A DNA stretch of 64,000 nucleotides, taken from contig NZ_JAKEEB010000010.1 in assembly GCF_021462825.1 (NCBI RefSeq), positions 62,001 through 126,000 of the forward strand, read 5' to 3'. A program made the position numbers and the translations under genes. The notes under the pieces are model-generated. The model ran no database searches. It was given only the letters and a program-made list of their open reading frames with translations, and had not been told where the DNA came from. Origin of the DNA: Streptomyces glomeratus (GTDB taxonomy: Bacteria > Actinomycetota > Actinomycetes > Streptomycetales > Streptomycetaceae). Of the stretch, positions 1 through 8,376 are shown one piece after another. Position 1 is the stretch's first letter; every line of letters starts with the position of its first letter.

Positions 1-22
1 CGCAAAGTCGGTACGAGCGGGG

Positions 23-940
23 TCAGCGCGGTGTGTGTGCCGCCGCCCCGCTCCAGCGTTCCTGCAGGGTCCGCACGGTCTCCGCGATCGCCGGCCTGCG
101 GGCGGCGCCCGTGCGCCACAGCGCGTAGAGCCGTCGTACGGGCATCGGGTCGAGTGCGACCTCGACGACCCCGGCCGGCAGCGGGCCGCGGCCCAGGCGC
201 GGGATCAGCGCGACCCCCAGACCGGCGGCGACCAGAGCGACGAGCGTCGGGTTCTCGTCGGCCTGGTGCACCACCTCGGGCTCATGCCCCGCCGCCCGCA
301 GGGTCCGCAGCAGCCAGTCGTGACAGACCCGGCCCGGCGGCTGGCAGATCCACCGTTCGCCGCCCAGATCCGCACGCCGTACGGCCGTCCGCCCCGCGAA
401 CGGATGCCCCTCGGGCACGAGCAGATCGCACAGGTCGTCCCCGATGACCGCCTGCTCCACCCCCGCGGGCGCCGGCAGCGGGGCGATGTCCCAGTCGTGC
501 ACGACGGCGAGGTCGACCGCACCCTTGGCGACCAGGTCCACCGACAGATGCGGGTCGATCTCGGTGAGCCGGGCGTCCAGCGCGGGATGCCGCCGTGCGA
601 GGTCCGCGAGCACGCCCGGCATCAGCCCGCGCGCCGCGGAGGGGAACGCGGCCACGGTCAGCCGTCCGGCCGGCACCCCGCGGCGCTCCTCCAGATCCGT
701 CTCGGCACGCTCCACGATCGCCATCAACTCCTGTGCGGCGGTCACGAGTTGCCGCGCCTCGTCGGTGAGCCGCACCCCACGCCCCTCCCGCTCGAGCAGG
801 GTGGTCCTGGTCTCCCGCTCCAGCTTGGCGATCTGCTGCGAGACGGCGGACGGCGTGTACCCGAGCGCGGCGGCCGCGGCACCGACCGTGCCGTGGACGG
901 AGACGGCGTGCAGGGCGCGCAGCCGCTGGAGATCGAGCAC
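23..940 (-). CDS. LysR-family transcriptional regulator
   Basis: A DNA-binding one-component regulator of the LysR type. The N-terminal winged helix-turn-helix is clear (LRALHAVSVHGTVGAAAAAL, then GYTPSAVSQQIAKLE, residues about 5-42). An effector-binding domain of periplasmic-binding-protein fold fills the rest, giving the usual length of about 305 aa. I chose the GTG at 940 because GAGGGAGGG lies just upstream and LysR proteins normally begin a few residues before the helix-turn-helix; an in-frame ATG at 985 would add 15 unlikely residues. It diverges from the EamA transporter, the usual arrangement of a LysR gene and its target, so control of that exporter is inferred. The ligand is unknown. 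Confidence 0.9.
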   Translation of the reverse strand: MLDLQRLRALHAVSVHGTVGAAAAALGYTPSAVSQQIAKLERETRTTLLEREGRGVRLTDEARQLVTAAQELMAIVERAETDLEERRGVPAGRLTVAAFPSAARGLMPGVLADLARRHPALDARLTEIDPHLSVDLVAKGAVDLAVVHDWDIAPLPAPAGVEQAVIGDDLCDLLVPEGHPFAGRTAVRRADLGGERWICQPPGRVCHDWLLRTLRAAGHEPEVVHQADENPTLVALVAAGLGVALIPRLGRGPLPAGVVEVALDPMPVRRLYALWRTGAARRPAIAETVRTLQERWSGAAAHTPR

Positions 941-1034
941 GGACCCTCCCTCGGGCCTGACAGGAATTAGCGATGCTTCATCCAACCATGATCATCGCTG
1001 GTGCTTCACGGTCGCGGCACGTGATCCTCGAGCC

Positions 1035-1970
1035 ATGCGACCCGCACATCTCCTCCTCGCCGTCCTCGTCGCCGCCGTCTGGGGCGTGAACTTCACGGTC
1101 ATCGAGATCGGACTCGGCCACTTCCCGCCGCTGTTGTTCTCGGCCCTGCGCTTCCTGACCGCCGCCGTTCCGGCCGTCCTCTTCGTCGGGCGCCCGAAAG
1201 TCGCCTGGAAGTGGATCGTGGCGGTGGGGCTGGTCCTGGGCGTAGCCAAGTTCGGCCTGCTGTTCCTCGGCATGGACGCGGGCATGCCCGCCGGACTCTC
1301 CTCCCTGGTGCTCCAGATCCAGTCCGTCTTCACGGCGCTGATCGCCTTCGCGGTCCTCGGCGAACGGCCTTCCCGTCCAAGGGCCCTGGGGATGGCGGTG
1401 GCTCTCGGCGGAGTGGCCCTCGCGGCCGTCGACGAGGGCACGGCCGGTCCGCTCGGCGCGTTCGCCCTGGTGATCACCGCGGCGGCCTGCTGGGGCCTGT
1501 CCAACGTCCTGACCCGCAAGGCGTCCCCGCCGGACGCGCTGAACTTCATGGTGTGGGTGAGCACGGTGCCGGTCCTGCCGCTGCTCGGTCTGTCCGTCCT
1601 GACGGAGGGCCCCTCCCGGGACCTCGCTGCCCTGCGCGCCCTGGACTGGCAGGGCGTGGGCGTCGTCCTCTACGTGGCCTGGATCACCACGGTGTTCGGC
1701 TTCGGCGCCTGGGGCTGGCTGCTGCGCCGCCACCCCGCGTCCACGGTCGCACCGTTCTCCCTCCTCGTCCCCGTCTTCGGCATGTCGTCCGCGGCCCTGT
1801 TCCTGGGCGAGCAGCTCACCCCACTGCGCTGGGGCGCGGCGGCACTGCTGGTGGGCGGGGTGGCGCTGACGTCCCTGGCCCCGGCGGGGACCCGGCCGTC
1901 GGAGGTCGTTGTGGACGAGAGGGAAATGCGTTCGACGACGGCGGCCGGATCCGGCAGGCTTCAGCCGTGA
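1035..1970 (+). CDS. EamA/DMT-family transporter
   Basis: An integral membrane protein of 311 aa with about ten hydrophobic segments arranged as two EamA repeats. The first starts at [15 protein letters not shown] and the second near [13 protein letters not shown]. Members of this superfamily export amino acids, metabolites or drugs; the substrate cannot be read here. The hydrophilic tail from about residue 285 lies outside the membrane core. The start is the ATG at 1035, which gives a clean first membrane helix. Its stop overlaps the GTG of the next gene (GTGA), so the two are probably translated together. It diverges from a LysR gene, which may regulate it. Confidence 0.9.
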   Translation: MRPAHLLLAVLVAAVWGVNFTVIEIGLGHFPPLLFSALRFLTAAVPAVLFVGRPKVAWKWIVAVGLVLGVAKFGLLFLGMDAGMPAGLSSLVLQIQSVFTALIAFAVLGERPSRPRALGMAVALGGVALAAVDEGTAGPLGAFALVITAAACWGLSNVLTRKASPPDALNFMVWVSTVPVLPLLGLSVLTEGPSRDLAALRALDWQGVGVVLYVAWITTVFGFGAWGWLLRRHPASTVAPFSLLVPVFGMSSAALFLGEQLTPLRWGAAALLVGGVALTSLAPAGTRPSEVVVDEREMRSTTAAGSGRLQP

Positions 1971-2617
1971 CGTTCGTCTTGAAGGGGCCGGTCCTGGAGG
2001 GTGCGCTCGTGCGGCTCGAGCCGCTGGGGCACCGGCACGCGGCCGATCTGGCGGTGGCGGCGGAGGAGGACCGGACCTCCTACGCGTACACCTGGGTGCC
2101 CAGGGCCCATGAAGTCGGGGACTACATCGACGCACAGCTCGCCCGCGCGGCGGCGGGCCGGCTCGCGCCCTACGCCCAGATCTCCCTCGCCACGGGGCGG
2201 GCGGCCGGAACCACCTCGTACTGGGAGCCGCGCTGCTGGCTGTCGGACGACCGGCTCGACGCCGTCGAGGTCGGCTTCACCTGGCTCGCCCGGTCCGCCC
2301 AGGGCACGGGCGTCAACGCCGAGTCCAAGCTCCTGCTGTTCCGTCAGGCGTTCGAGGAGTGGGGCGTCTCGCGCGTCGACCTGAAGACCGACGCGCGCAA
2401 CGCCCGCTCCCGCGCGGCCATCGAGAGCGTCGGCGCCCGCTTCGAGGGAGTCCTGCGCAACTGGTCCCCCTCCAGGGTCCCCGGGGAGCAGGACCGCCTC
2501 CGGGACTCCGCGATCTACTCGATCACATCGGAGGAATGGCCGGAGCGCCGCCCGCTCCTGGAAGCCAGGGTGAGGAAGTCGGCCGCGAGCGGACACAACA
2601 GGACCCCGCTGAACTGA
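1967..2617 (+). CDS. GNAT-family N-acetyltransferase (RimJ/RimL type)
   Basis: A 216-aa acetyl-CoA-dependent acyltransferase. The core strand and acetyl-CoA-binding region are visible as [19 protein letters not shown] followed by [13 protein letters not shown]. The family's late motif [20 protein letters not shown] is characteristic of ribosomal-protein-alanine-acetyltransferase-like members. The GTG start at 1967 overlaps the stop of the EamA gene by four bases, indicating translational coupling and a shared transcript. The pair may modify and export a compound, but that is inference; many GNAT enzymes of this type act on proteins or antibiotics. Confidence 0.85.
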   Translation: MTFVLKGPVLEGALVRLEPLGHRHAADLAVAAEEDRTSYAYTWVPRAHEVGDYIDAQLARAAAGRLAPYAQISLATGRAAGTTSYWEPRCWLSDDRLDAVEVGFTWLARSAQGTGVNAESKLLLFRQAFEEWGVSRVDLKTDARNARSRAAIESVGARFEGVLRNWSPSRVPGEQDRLRDSAIYSITSEEWPERRPLLEARVRKSAASGHNRTPLN

Positions 2618-2656
2618 GTGCCGCCCGCCGGGGGCCGAGGGGCCTACGATGAGACC

Positions 2657-3079
2657 ATGACGTCCAGCGCTCGCACCGGCTCAGAGGTGAGCTCTGCGCG
2701 CTGGATGTGGCTGGTCCTGGCCCTGGTGGCGGGGGTGTTGGGGATGCATGCCCTGTCGCCCACCGGTATGCCGGCTGCGGGCCGGCACGACGTGATGATG
2801 CCGGTGGAGTCCTCAGAGCACCACTCCACGCTCGCCCATGGTGTCGGTGGAGACTGCCGGCATCTGTCGGATGCGGGCAACGGTGGCATGGTCATGGACC
2901 ATGCCGGAGGGACATGCGCGGCAGGCGGTACGTCCAGTGCTTACGTTCCGCCCGCCTTGCTGCCCACCCTGACTGCTCGCGTCGAGCCTGCGGCGTCCGC
3001 CTGCAGCGGCCCGGCCGCTGGGACGGTTGACGGCCGCGCACCGCCCGATCTTTCCGAGTTGCAGCTCCTGCGGATCTAG
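2657..3079 (+). CDS. DUF6153-like small membrane protein, His/Met-rich
   Basis: A 140-aa protein with one N-terminal membrane segment (WMWLVLALVAGVLGMHAL, about residues 15-32). An extracytoplasmic part rich in His, Met and Cys follows (ESSEHHSTLAHG, then CRHLSDAGNGGMVMDHAGG). The C-terminal APPDLSELQLLRI resembles the conserved end of DUF6153 proteins as I remember them. The function of that family is unknown. The His/Met pattern and the adjacent DUF305 gene suggest metal binding, probably copper; this is inference. The ATG at 2657 was chosen because it places the membrane helix near the N-terminus. Confidence 0.7.
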   Translation: MTSSARTGSEVSSARWMWLVLALVAGVLGMHALSPTGMPAAGRHDVMMPVESSEHHSTLAHGVGGDCRHLSDAGNGGMVMDHAGGTCAAGGTSSAYVPPALLPTLTARVEPAASACSGPAAGTVDGRAPPDLSELQLLRI

Positions 3080-3184
3080 AGGCGCCCGCACGACACCCTC
3101 CTGACGAAGGTGGCGTGCTCTGGCCTGCCTGAATCCGTCTTCCCGCGCCTGGGCGCGGGTGTGCTTCAAGGAGTTGTACCTCTC

Positions 3185-3859
3185 ATGGCATCTCGCCGTT
3201 CCCTCATCCGCCGTACCGCTGCGCTGGCTACTGCTGTCACCGCCGCGGTGGTGCTGGCCGCCTGCGGCAGCAGCAGCGATTCCTCCTCCTCGTCCCCGTC
3301 GTCGGGGCACTCCGGCCACGACATGGGGGCGATGTCCTCCGCCAGCCCCTCGGGCACCGCCGCGCAGGGCAGCCACAACGCGCAGGACCTGTCGTTCGCG
3401 CAGGGGATGATCCCGCACCACCGACAGGCCGTCGCCATGGCCGACCTGGCTGCCTCGCGGGCGAAGTCCCCGCAGGTGAAAGACCTGGCCGCGAAGATCA
3501 AGCAAGCGCAGGATCCTGAGATCAACACCATGTCCGGCTGGTTGAAGGCCTGGGGCGAGAAGGTCCCGGACGACAGCATGTCCGGCATGGAGAGCATGCC
3601 GGGCATGGACCACTCCGGCTCGTCGATGCCCGGCATGATGCCGGACCACGATATGGACAAATTGAAGGGCCTGTCCGGTGACGCCTTCGACAAGGCGTTC
3701 CTGCAGATGATGACCAGTCATCATCAGGGCGCCATCGAAATGGCGAAGACCGAGCAGGCCAAGGGCGCCTACGGCCCGGCCGAGGCGACGGCGAAGTCGA
3801 TCGTCACCTCGCAGTCGGCCGAGATCACCGCGATGAACAAGCTACTCGGCAAGCAGTAG
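3185..3859 (+). CDS. DUF305 domain lipoprotein
   Basis: A secreted lipoprotein of 224 aa. The signal peptide ends in a lipobox (VLAACGSSS, lipidated Cys near residue 27), followed by a Ser-rich linker. DUF305 is a ferritin-like helical fold and its two histidine motifs are visible: FAQGMIPHHRQAVAMA and FLQMMTSHHQGAIEMA. Between them is a Met/His-rich segment (SGMESMPGMDHSG, PGMMPDHDM) typical of copper-binding surfaces. The ATG at 3185 has AAGGAG upstream. It lies about 105 bp after the DUF6153 gene on the same strand and is followed by a strong hairpin, so it probably ends the unit. A role in extracytoplasmic copper handling is inferred. Confidence 0.85.
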   Translation: MASRRSLIRRTAALATAVTAAVVLAACGSSSDSSSSSPSSGHSGHDMGAMSSASPSGTAAQGSHNAQDLSFAQGMIPHHRQAVAMADLAASRAKSPQVKDLAAKIKQAQDPEINTMSGWLKAWGEKVPDDSMSGMESMPGMDHSGSSMPGMMPDHDMDKLKGLSGDAFDKAFLQMMTSHHQGAIEMAKTEQAKGAYGPAEATAKSIVTSQSAEITAMNKLLGKQ

Positions 3860-3873
3860 ATCACTCATCCGGT

Positions 3874-3914
3874 CCGGGCTCGGGGCAGCCGGCGAACGGC
3901 GGCCCCGAGCCCGG
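3874..3914 (+). terminator. Hairpin terminator after DUF305 gene
   Basis: Perfect 13-bp inverted arms (CCGGGCTCGGGGC at 3874-3886 and its complement at 3902-3914) begin 15 bp after the stop codon. There is no clear U-tract, as is common in high-GC actinobacteria. Confidence 0.7.
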
Positions 3915-4015
3915 CGGCTCCGTGCACGCTCGTGCGCCATGGCGGACGGGCGTGGCGCATCGCGGTGCGGAGGCCGATCGGGTACCTCGGCCTCCGGTCA
4001 CCGCATATCGCCGCG

Positions 4016-4816
4016 TCAGGCCGACTCGCTGAGCAGCCGCGCCAGGTGGTCCCGGCCGGCGTCCAGCAGTTCCGGCAACGGCGCCGCGGCCTCGTTCCAC
4101 CGTTTCTCGTACTCCCAGCACAGCCAGCCGTCCCAGCCGTGGCGGGAGAGGACCTCCACGGTCTCGGTGAGCGGGAGGACGCCGGAGCCCAGCGGCAGCG
4201 GGGTCCTGTCGTCGGCGGAGGCGATGTCCTTGACCTGGACGTAGCCGAGGTACGTGGACAGGGCCGCGTACGTCTCCTGCGGCTGCTCGCCGCGCAGCCA
4301 GGTGTGCATGACGTCCCACAGCGCACCCACGTGACGGTGGCCCACCGCGCCCAGGACGCGGAGGACGTCCGCACCGGTGGGGTGGGAGTCATGGGTCTCC
4401 AGCAGGATCCTCACGTCGAGGTCGGCGGCGTACTCGGCGGCCGTGCCCAGGCGCCGGGCGGCGGTCGCGTCGGCCTCCTGCGGAGACTGCTCGTTGCCAC
4501 CGCCGGGGAGGACCCGCACGAAGGGGGCGCCCAGGTCGCGGGCCAGCTCCAGGAGCGCGCGGATCTCGGCGAGCACGGGTTCGTCGTCACCGGGCGCGGC
4601 GACACGTGCGTACCCCGCGAGCCCCAGGATCTCGACGCCACCTCTCTCGAACTCGGCGGTGACGGCGGCCCGTTCGGCGGGCGCGAGTCCGGGGTGCACG
4701 GGCTCCTCGGGGTGCGTGCGCAGTTCGACACCGTGATAGCCGTGCGCCGCCGCGAGCCGGACGACGTCCGTTATGGGCAGACCGGGCACACCGAGGGTGG
4801 AGAACGCCAGCTTCAT
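4016..4816 (-). CDS. Sugar phosphate isomerase/epimerase (AP endonuclease-2-like TIM barrel)
   Basis: A 266-aa TIM-barrel protein of the xylose isomerase-like/AP endonuclease 2 superfamily. Features seen are the N-terminal strand MKLAFSTLGVPG, the second strand HGYHGVELRTH, and metal-site acidic and His residues in RILLETHDSHPTG, ALWDVMHTW and YVQVKDIA. The length is normal for the family. The substrate is unknown; neighbours of this kind often isomerise keto sugars or inositol derivatives. The start is ATG 4816; a GTG two codons upstream is also possible. It lies 91 bp downstream of a LacI-type regulator on the same strand and may be under its control. Confidence 0.85.
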   Translation of the reverse strand: MKLAFSTLGVPGLPITDVVRLAAAHGYHGVELRTHPEEPVHPGLAPAERAAVTAEFERGGVEILGLAGYARVAAPGDDEPVLAEIRALLELARDLGAPFVRVLPGGGNEQSPQEADATAARRLGTAAEYAADLDVRILLETHDSHPTGADVLRVLGAVGHRHVGALWDVMHTWLRGEQPQETYAALSTYLGYVQVKDIASADDRTPLPLGSGVLPLTETVEVLSRHGWDGWLCWEYEKRWNEAAAPLPELLDAGRDHLARLLSESA

Positions 4817-4907
4817 GGTCACGGAACCTACCCCGCGACCCGCGGGTAACGCCCGTCCCGGGCCGCGGCCGGTGTGGCGTGGCGCGCGGCACGTCGGTCA
4901 CGGGCGC

Positions 4908-5948
4908 TCAGCCGCGGGGTACCCCGGTCGACCCCCGTACCATCAGCTCCCCGGGCACCGTGGCGATCCCGCCCGGCGGCGGCTCCTCCCGGCCCCTGGC
5001 GATGCGGCCCGCCCGGGCCCCCGCCTCCGACAGCGGCAGCCGTACCGTCGTCAGGGCCGGCACCGTGTCGACAGCGAAGGGGAGGTCGTCGAAGCCGGTC
5101 ACCGACACGTCCTCGGGGATGCGCAGACCGAAGTCGCGCAGTGCCGCGCACGCGCCCAGCGCCACCGTGTCGTTCGCCGCCACGATCGCCGTCAGCGATG
5201 GTTCCCGGCGCAGCAGTTCCCGTGTCGCCTCGTAGCCGGCGCGGCGGTCGTAGCGCCCGTGCACCGTCAGCCGGGGGTCGTCCTCGATTCCGGCGGCGGC
5301 CAGGGCCGCCCGGTGGCCTTCCAGGCGGTGCCGGGTGGTCGTGCGCTCCTCGGGGCCCGCGATATAGCCGAGCCGCCGGTGGCCGAGGCCGGTCAGGTGC
5401 CCGGTGAGCCGCTGTGCGCCCCCGCGGTTGTCGAAGGTCAGTGCGATCGCCTCGGAGGTGGGCGGGCGGCCGCACAGCACCACGCGCGTTCCGGCCGCCG
5501 CCAGTTTGCGCAGCTTGGCGCCCACGGCCTCGATGTGCGCGCCGTCCTCCACCGCCCCGCCGGTCAGGACCACCGCCGCCGCCCGCTGCCGCTGCAACAG
5601 CGTCAGATACGTCAGCTCCCGCTCCGGCGAGCCGCCGGTGTTGCAGACCACGGCGAGCCGCTCGCCGCCGGCCCGTCCCCCGGGACCCCCGATCTCCGAC
5701 TGGATCGCACTCGCCATGATCCCGAAGAAGGGGTCGGCGATGTCGTTCACCAGGATCCCGACCAGGTCGGAGGTGGCCGCAGCGAGCGCGCTCGCCGGGC
5801 CGTTGAGGACGTAGTCCAGCTCGTCGACCGCGCGCAGCACCCGCTCCCGGGTGGAGGCCGCCACCGGGTAGTTCCCGTTGAGCACACGCGAGACGGTGGC
5901 CGGCGACACCTGCGCGCGCGCCGCCACGTCCGCCAGGGTCACCGTCAT
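4908..5948 (-). CDS. LacI-family transcriptional regulator
   Basis: A 346-aa sugar-responsive repressor. The N-terminal LacI headpiece is textbook: TLADVAARAQVSPATVSRVLN, then the hinge helix ALAAATSDLVGILV. A periplasmic-binding-protein-like ligand and dimer domain follows, with VTGFDDLPFA near the C-terminus. The ATG at 5948 was chosen because it starts directly before the headpiece; an upstream in-frame start at 5975 adds only nine basic residues. The downstream sugar isomerase is the likely target. The effector is unknown. Confidence 0.9.
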   Translation of the reverse strand: MTVTLADVAARAQVSPATVSRVLNGNYPVAASTRERVLRAVDELDYVLNGPASALAAATSDLVGILVNDIADPFFGIMASAIQSEIGGPGGRAGGERLAVVCNTGGSPERELTYLTLLQRQRAAAVVLTGGAVEDGAHIEAVGAKLRKLAAAGTRVVLCGRPPTSEAIALTFDNRGGAQRLTGHLTGLGHRRLGYIAGPEERTTTRHRLEGHRAALAAAGIEDDPRLTVHGRYDRRAGYEATRELLRREPSLTAIVAANDTVALGACAALRDFGLRIPEDVSVTGFDDLPFAVDTVPALTTVRLPLSEAGARAGRIARGREEPPPGGIATVPGELMVRGSTGVPRG

Positions 5949-6038
5949 CGTCGTCGTCCTCCGGTCGCATGTCATGTCTTGTCGGGGATCCGTCTACAGC
6001 TCTCCGGACACCCGTGTACAGGTCTGTGGTTCCCCTCT

Positions 6039-6079
6039 GTTCGACGGGCCGACCAACCCGGCGTTCGACGGGCCGACCA
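6039..6079. repeat. Direct repeat, 17 bp, period 24
   Basis: GTTCGACGGGCCGACCA occurs at 6039-6055 and again at 6063-6079, exactly 24 bp apart. It lies in the roughly 290-bp gap between the LacI gene and the gas vesicle cluster. The 24-bp period (just over two helical turns) would suit a regulator site, but no regulator can be assigned. Nothing else was recognised in this gap. Confidence 0.6.
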
Positions 6080-6238
6080 CCTCGACGCCTTCCGTGACCA
6101 CCATGTCACACCCGGTGACGCCTTATGTGCGGCGGTCGTCCGGTTGTTCGGGGACATGCCGTCCGGCGACGCGTCGTCTCGCCGTCCCCGACGGGGACGC
6201 GACCCCCGCCTTCCGGTGCCTTCCGTGCTCGCCCCGGC

Positions 6239-6643
6239 TCACGGCGGGAGCAGCGTGCCCAGCGGACCCAGGTCGAGGTTGAGGTCGGCGAGGGTGAGGC
6301 CGTACCGGTCGCACAGTTCGGCCATCCGGTCGTGCAGGAGCATCAGGGTCAGTCCCAGCCGCTCCTCCTGGTCCTCCGTCAGATTCCCCTCGTCGACGCG
6401 GCGCAGGGCCTGCCGCTCCATCAGCTGACGCAGCAGCTCGACGATGGTCAGGACCAGCTTGACGAGGTCCCGCTCCACCGTGTCCGGGTCGGTGTGCAGG
6501 CGGCGTGCGGCGGCCCGGCCGCGGCCGGACGACGGCGGGCCCATCTCGTCCGGACTGGCCGGCAGCACGGAGAACGCCCGGGTGGCGGCTTCCGCCACCT
6601 CCCGCAGCCGGTCGGCGCCCGGGGCGTCAGACGGGTTCGTCAC
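6239..6643 (-). CDS. gvpK: Gas vesicle protein GvpK
   Basis: A 134-aa accessory gas vesicle protein, last gene of the operon. The conserved GvpK core is visible: DLVKLVLTIVELLRQLMERQ, then ALRRVDEGNLTEDQEERLG and MLLHDRMAELCDRYGLTLADLN. GvpK is required for vesicle formation in other organisms, although its exact role is not settled. It overlaps the 3' end of gvpS by 17 bases, so the two are translationally coupled. Its position at the end matches the Streptomyces order gvpO-A-F-G-Y-Z-J-L-S-K. Confidence 0.92.
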   Translation of the reverse strand: MTNPSDAPGADRLREVAEAATRAFSVLPASPDEMGPPSSGRGRAAARRLHTDPDTVERDLVKLVLTIVELLRQLMERQALRRVDEGNLTEDQEERLGLTLMLLHDRMAELCDRYGLTLADLNLDLGPLGTLLPP

Positions 6644-6890
6644 CGGGCCCGTCCCGTCCCGTGAGTGCAGGGCCCGACGGCAGGAGCGTCGCCCACTGCT
6701 CGTCCAGCTCCTCGCGGACGGCGACCATCACGGCGCGCAGCGAGATCCTGACCAGGTCGATGTCGGCGATGGACAGGACGAGATCGCCGGTGAGCACGGC
6801 GCCGCCGCTCAGCAGCCGGTCCAGCAGGTCGATCAGCGCGACCTGCGGCTGGCTGACCGGGCGGTCGTCGTAGGTGTCGTACTCGCTCAC
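6627..6890 (-). CDS. gvpS: Gas vesicle structural-type protein GvpS (GvpA-like)
   Basis: An 87-aa member of the GvpA/GvpJ family. The amphipathic shell fold is seen in VALIDLLDRLLSGGAVLTGD, then LVLSIADIDLVRISLRAVMVAV. It corresponds to GvpS, a minor GvpA paralogue in actinobacterial clusters. I chose the GTG at 6890 because it overlaps the gvpL stop as GTGA; an upstream in-frame start would prepend arginine-rich residues read from gvpL's C-terminal coding region. It overlaps gvpK downstream. Confidence 0.88.
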   Translation of the reverse strand: MSEYDTYDDRPVSQPQVALIDLLDRLLSGGAVLTGDLVLSIADIDLVRISLRAVMVAVREELDEQWATLLPSGPALTGRDGPGDEPV

Positions 6891-7699
6891 CGCTGCCCGG
6901 CCCCTTCCGCCGCGCCGGGTGCCACGGACGCGGTGAACGAGTAGGGCGCCCACGGTCCGGTGACATCCACACGCACCCCGGGCAGGCCGTCCGCCGCGTG
7001 CAGCATCCGGGTGCGGAACTCCTCGGAGAGCCGACGGGGGACCAGATAGGCGTCGTTGGCGACGTTCTCACCCGGCACCCGGGCCAGACCGCCCTGCTGC
7101 GGCCGGTGCCGGGTCCGCTCCACCGCAAGGCCACGGGCCTGCTGCTCCGTCCGCCGTACGGCCTCCTCGGCGACCCGCCACGCGTCCTCGCGCGCCTGCC
7201 GCTGATACCGGCGGCGCCGCAGGTAGGCGCGTCCGGCGTCGGCGCCGGCCGGCTCGGAGGGGGGCGGGGCGGCGGTGGGGGCGGACGGGGACGAGGGCGG
7301 CACCTCTGCGTACACCTTCACCCCCCACTCCACGTGGTCGGTGAGCCGGTCCAGCAGTGCCGCGAAGTCCGCCTCCCGCTCGCGGAGCATCTGCCGGACC
7401 CGTGCCTCGTCGAGGTACACGGTGGCCAGCCGCAGCGGAAGGACCGTGGTGTGCGCGGCGAGGGTCTCGATGACGGAGTGGTGCGCGCGGGCCGTCGCCT
7501 CCAGCCACTCCAGGTCCTCCAGGCCCACCTTCAAGGCCGCCTCCGAGAACCCTTCCCAGGGCACCGCGCTGATCGCGGCGGCCACCGCTCCCGAGTCGAC
7601 CAGGGTGACGGGTGCGCCCGCCACCCCGCGGACACCGGCGAGGTCCGGCGGGGCGGACGACCCCACCACGGCGTATGCGTAGCACAGCTGCTCGTCCAC
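6887..7699 (-). CDS. gvpL: Gas vesicle protein GvpL (GvpF/GvpL family)
   Basis: A 270-aa GvpF/GvpL-family protein. The family start CYAYAVVGSS, the central VLPLRLATVYLDEARVRQML and the final WAPYSFTA are visible. GvpF/L proteins bind GvpA monomers and take part in early vesicle assembly. A Pro/Ala-rich insert at about residues 134-150 separates the two conserved halves. The start is ATG 7699, only 5 bp from the gvpJ stop. Its stop overlaps the gvpS start. Confidence 0.92.
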   Translation of the reverse strand: MDEQLCYAYAVVGSSAPPDLAGVRGVAGAPVTLVDSGAVAAAISAVPWEGFSEAALKVGLEDLEWLEATARAHHSVIETLAAHTTVLPLRLATVYLDEARVRQMLREREADFAALLDRLTDHVEWGVKVYAEVPPSSPSAPTAAPPPSEPAGADAGRAYLRRRRYQRQAREDAWRVAEEAVRRTEQQARGLAVERTRHRPQQGGLARVPGENVANDAYLVPRRLSEEFRTRMLHAADGLPGVRVDVTGPWAPYSFTASVAPGAAEGAGQR

Positions 7700-7704
7700 C
7701 GGTC

Positions 7705-8295
7705 TCAGCTCCGGTCCTCGTCGTCACGTGCCCTGCGCGTGCCCCCGGCCGGGCGGCTTGTGCGGGTGCCCTCGGCCGTACGGGCTCTGCGCGCGCCCTG
7801 CTCGGCACGGGTTCCCTCGCCCTCGCGGTCGTCGTCGCTCACGCGCCGTCTGCGCCGGGGCTCCGCGGGCGGCTCCCGGTCGGTGTCCCGGGCCTCGCGC
7901 GGGCGGCGGCCGTCCTCCGGGCTGCTCCCGGACAGCTCCGCCGGGGTCTCGGCGATCCGTCTGCGCAGTTCCTCGACTTCGGCGCGCAGCCGCTCGTTCT
8001 GTTCCTCCAGGCTGCGCCGGCCGTCGCTGCGGGAGGCCCGGGAGGACAGGGCGGGATCGTGCTCCCACCAGTCGATACCGATCTCCCTGGCCTTGTCCAC
8101 GGATGCCACCAGAAGCCGGAGCTTGATGGTGAGCAGCTCGATGTCGAGCAGGTTGATCTTGATATCGCCGACGATGACGATGCCCTTGTCGAGCACGCGT
8201 TCAAGGATGTCGGCCAGGTTCGCGCCGGACGGACCCTGACTGTACGGGGAGAGGGCTCGCGACGTTGTGGGGACGGCGGGCTCGGACTCGGTCAC
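7705..8295 (-). CDS. gvpJ: Gas vesicle protein GvpJ with long charged tail
   Basis: A GvpA-family protein of 196 aa. The shell-like core is at about residues 25-70 (LADILERVLDKGIVIVGDIKINLLDIELLTIKLR is the signature region, residues about 26-59). A coiled-coil stretch (RRSLEEQNERLRAEVEELRR) and a highly charged Arg/Glu-rich tail of about 80 residues follow. GvpJ is a minor shell component or nucleation factor. The tail is longer than in cyanobacterial or haloarchaeal GvpJ but fits actinobacterial members. Confidence 0.9.
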   Translation of the reverse strand: MTESEPAVPTTSRALSPYSQGPSGANLADILERVLDKGIVIVGDIKINLLDIELLTIKLRLLVASVDKAREIGIDWWEHDPALSSRASRSDGRRSLEEQNERLRAEVEELRRRIAETPAELSGSSPEDGRRPREARDTDREPPAEPRRRRRVSDDDREGEGTRAEQGARRARTAEGTRTSRPAGGTRRARDDEDRS

Positions 8296-8376
8296 GGCAG
8301 ACTCGACCTCGTTTCGCTGAGGCCCCGGCGTCGGCGACGCGGGAACCGGCGGGCTCGCGCACCTCAGCGCCCGGAT

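Noticed and set aside
4773..6428. Plus-strand open frame across the LacI gene
   Set aside because: Antisense to a clear LacI regulator and of low-complexity composition; no start signal.
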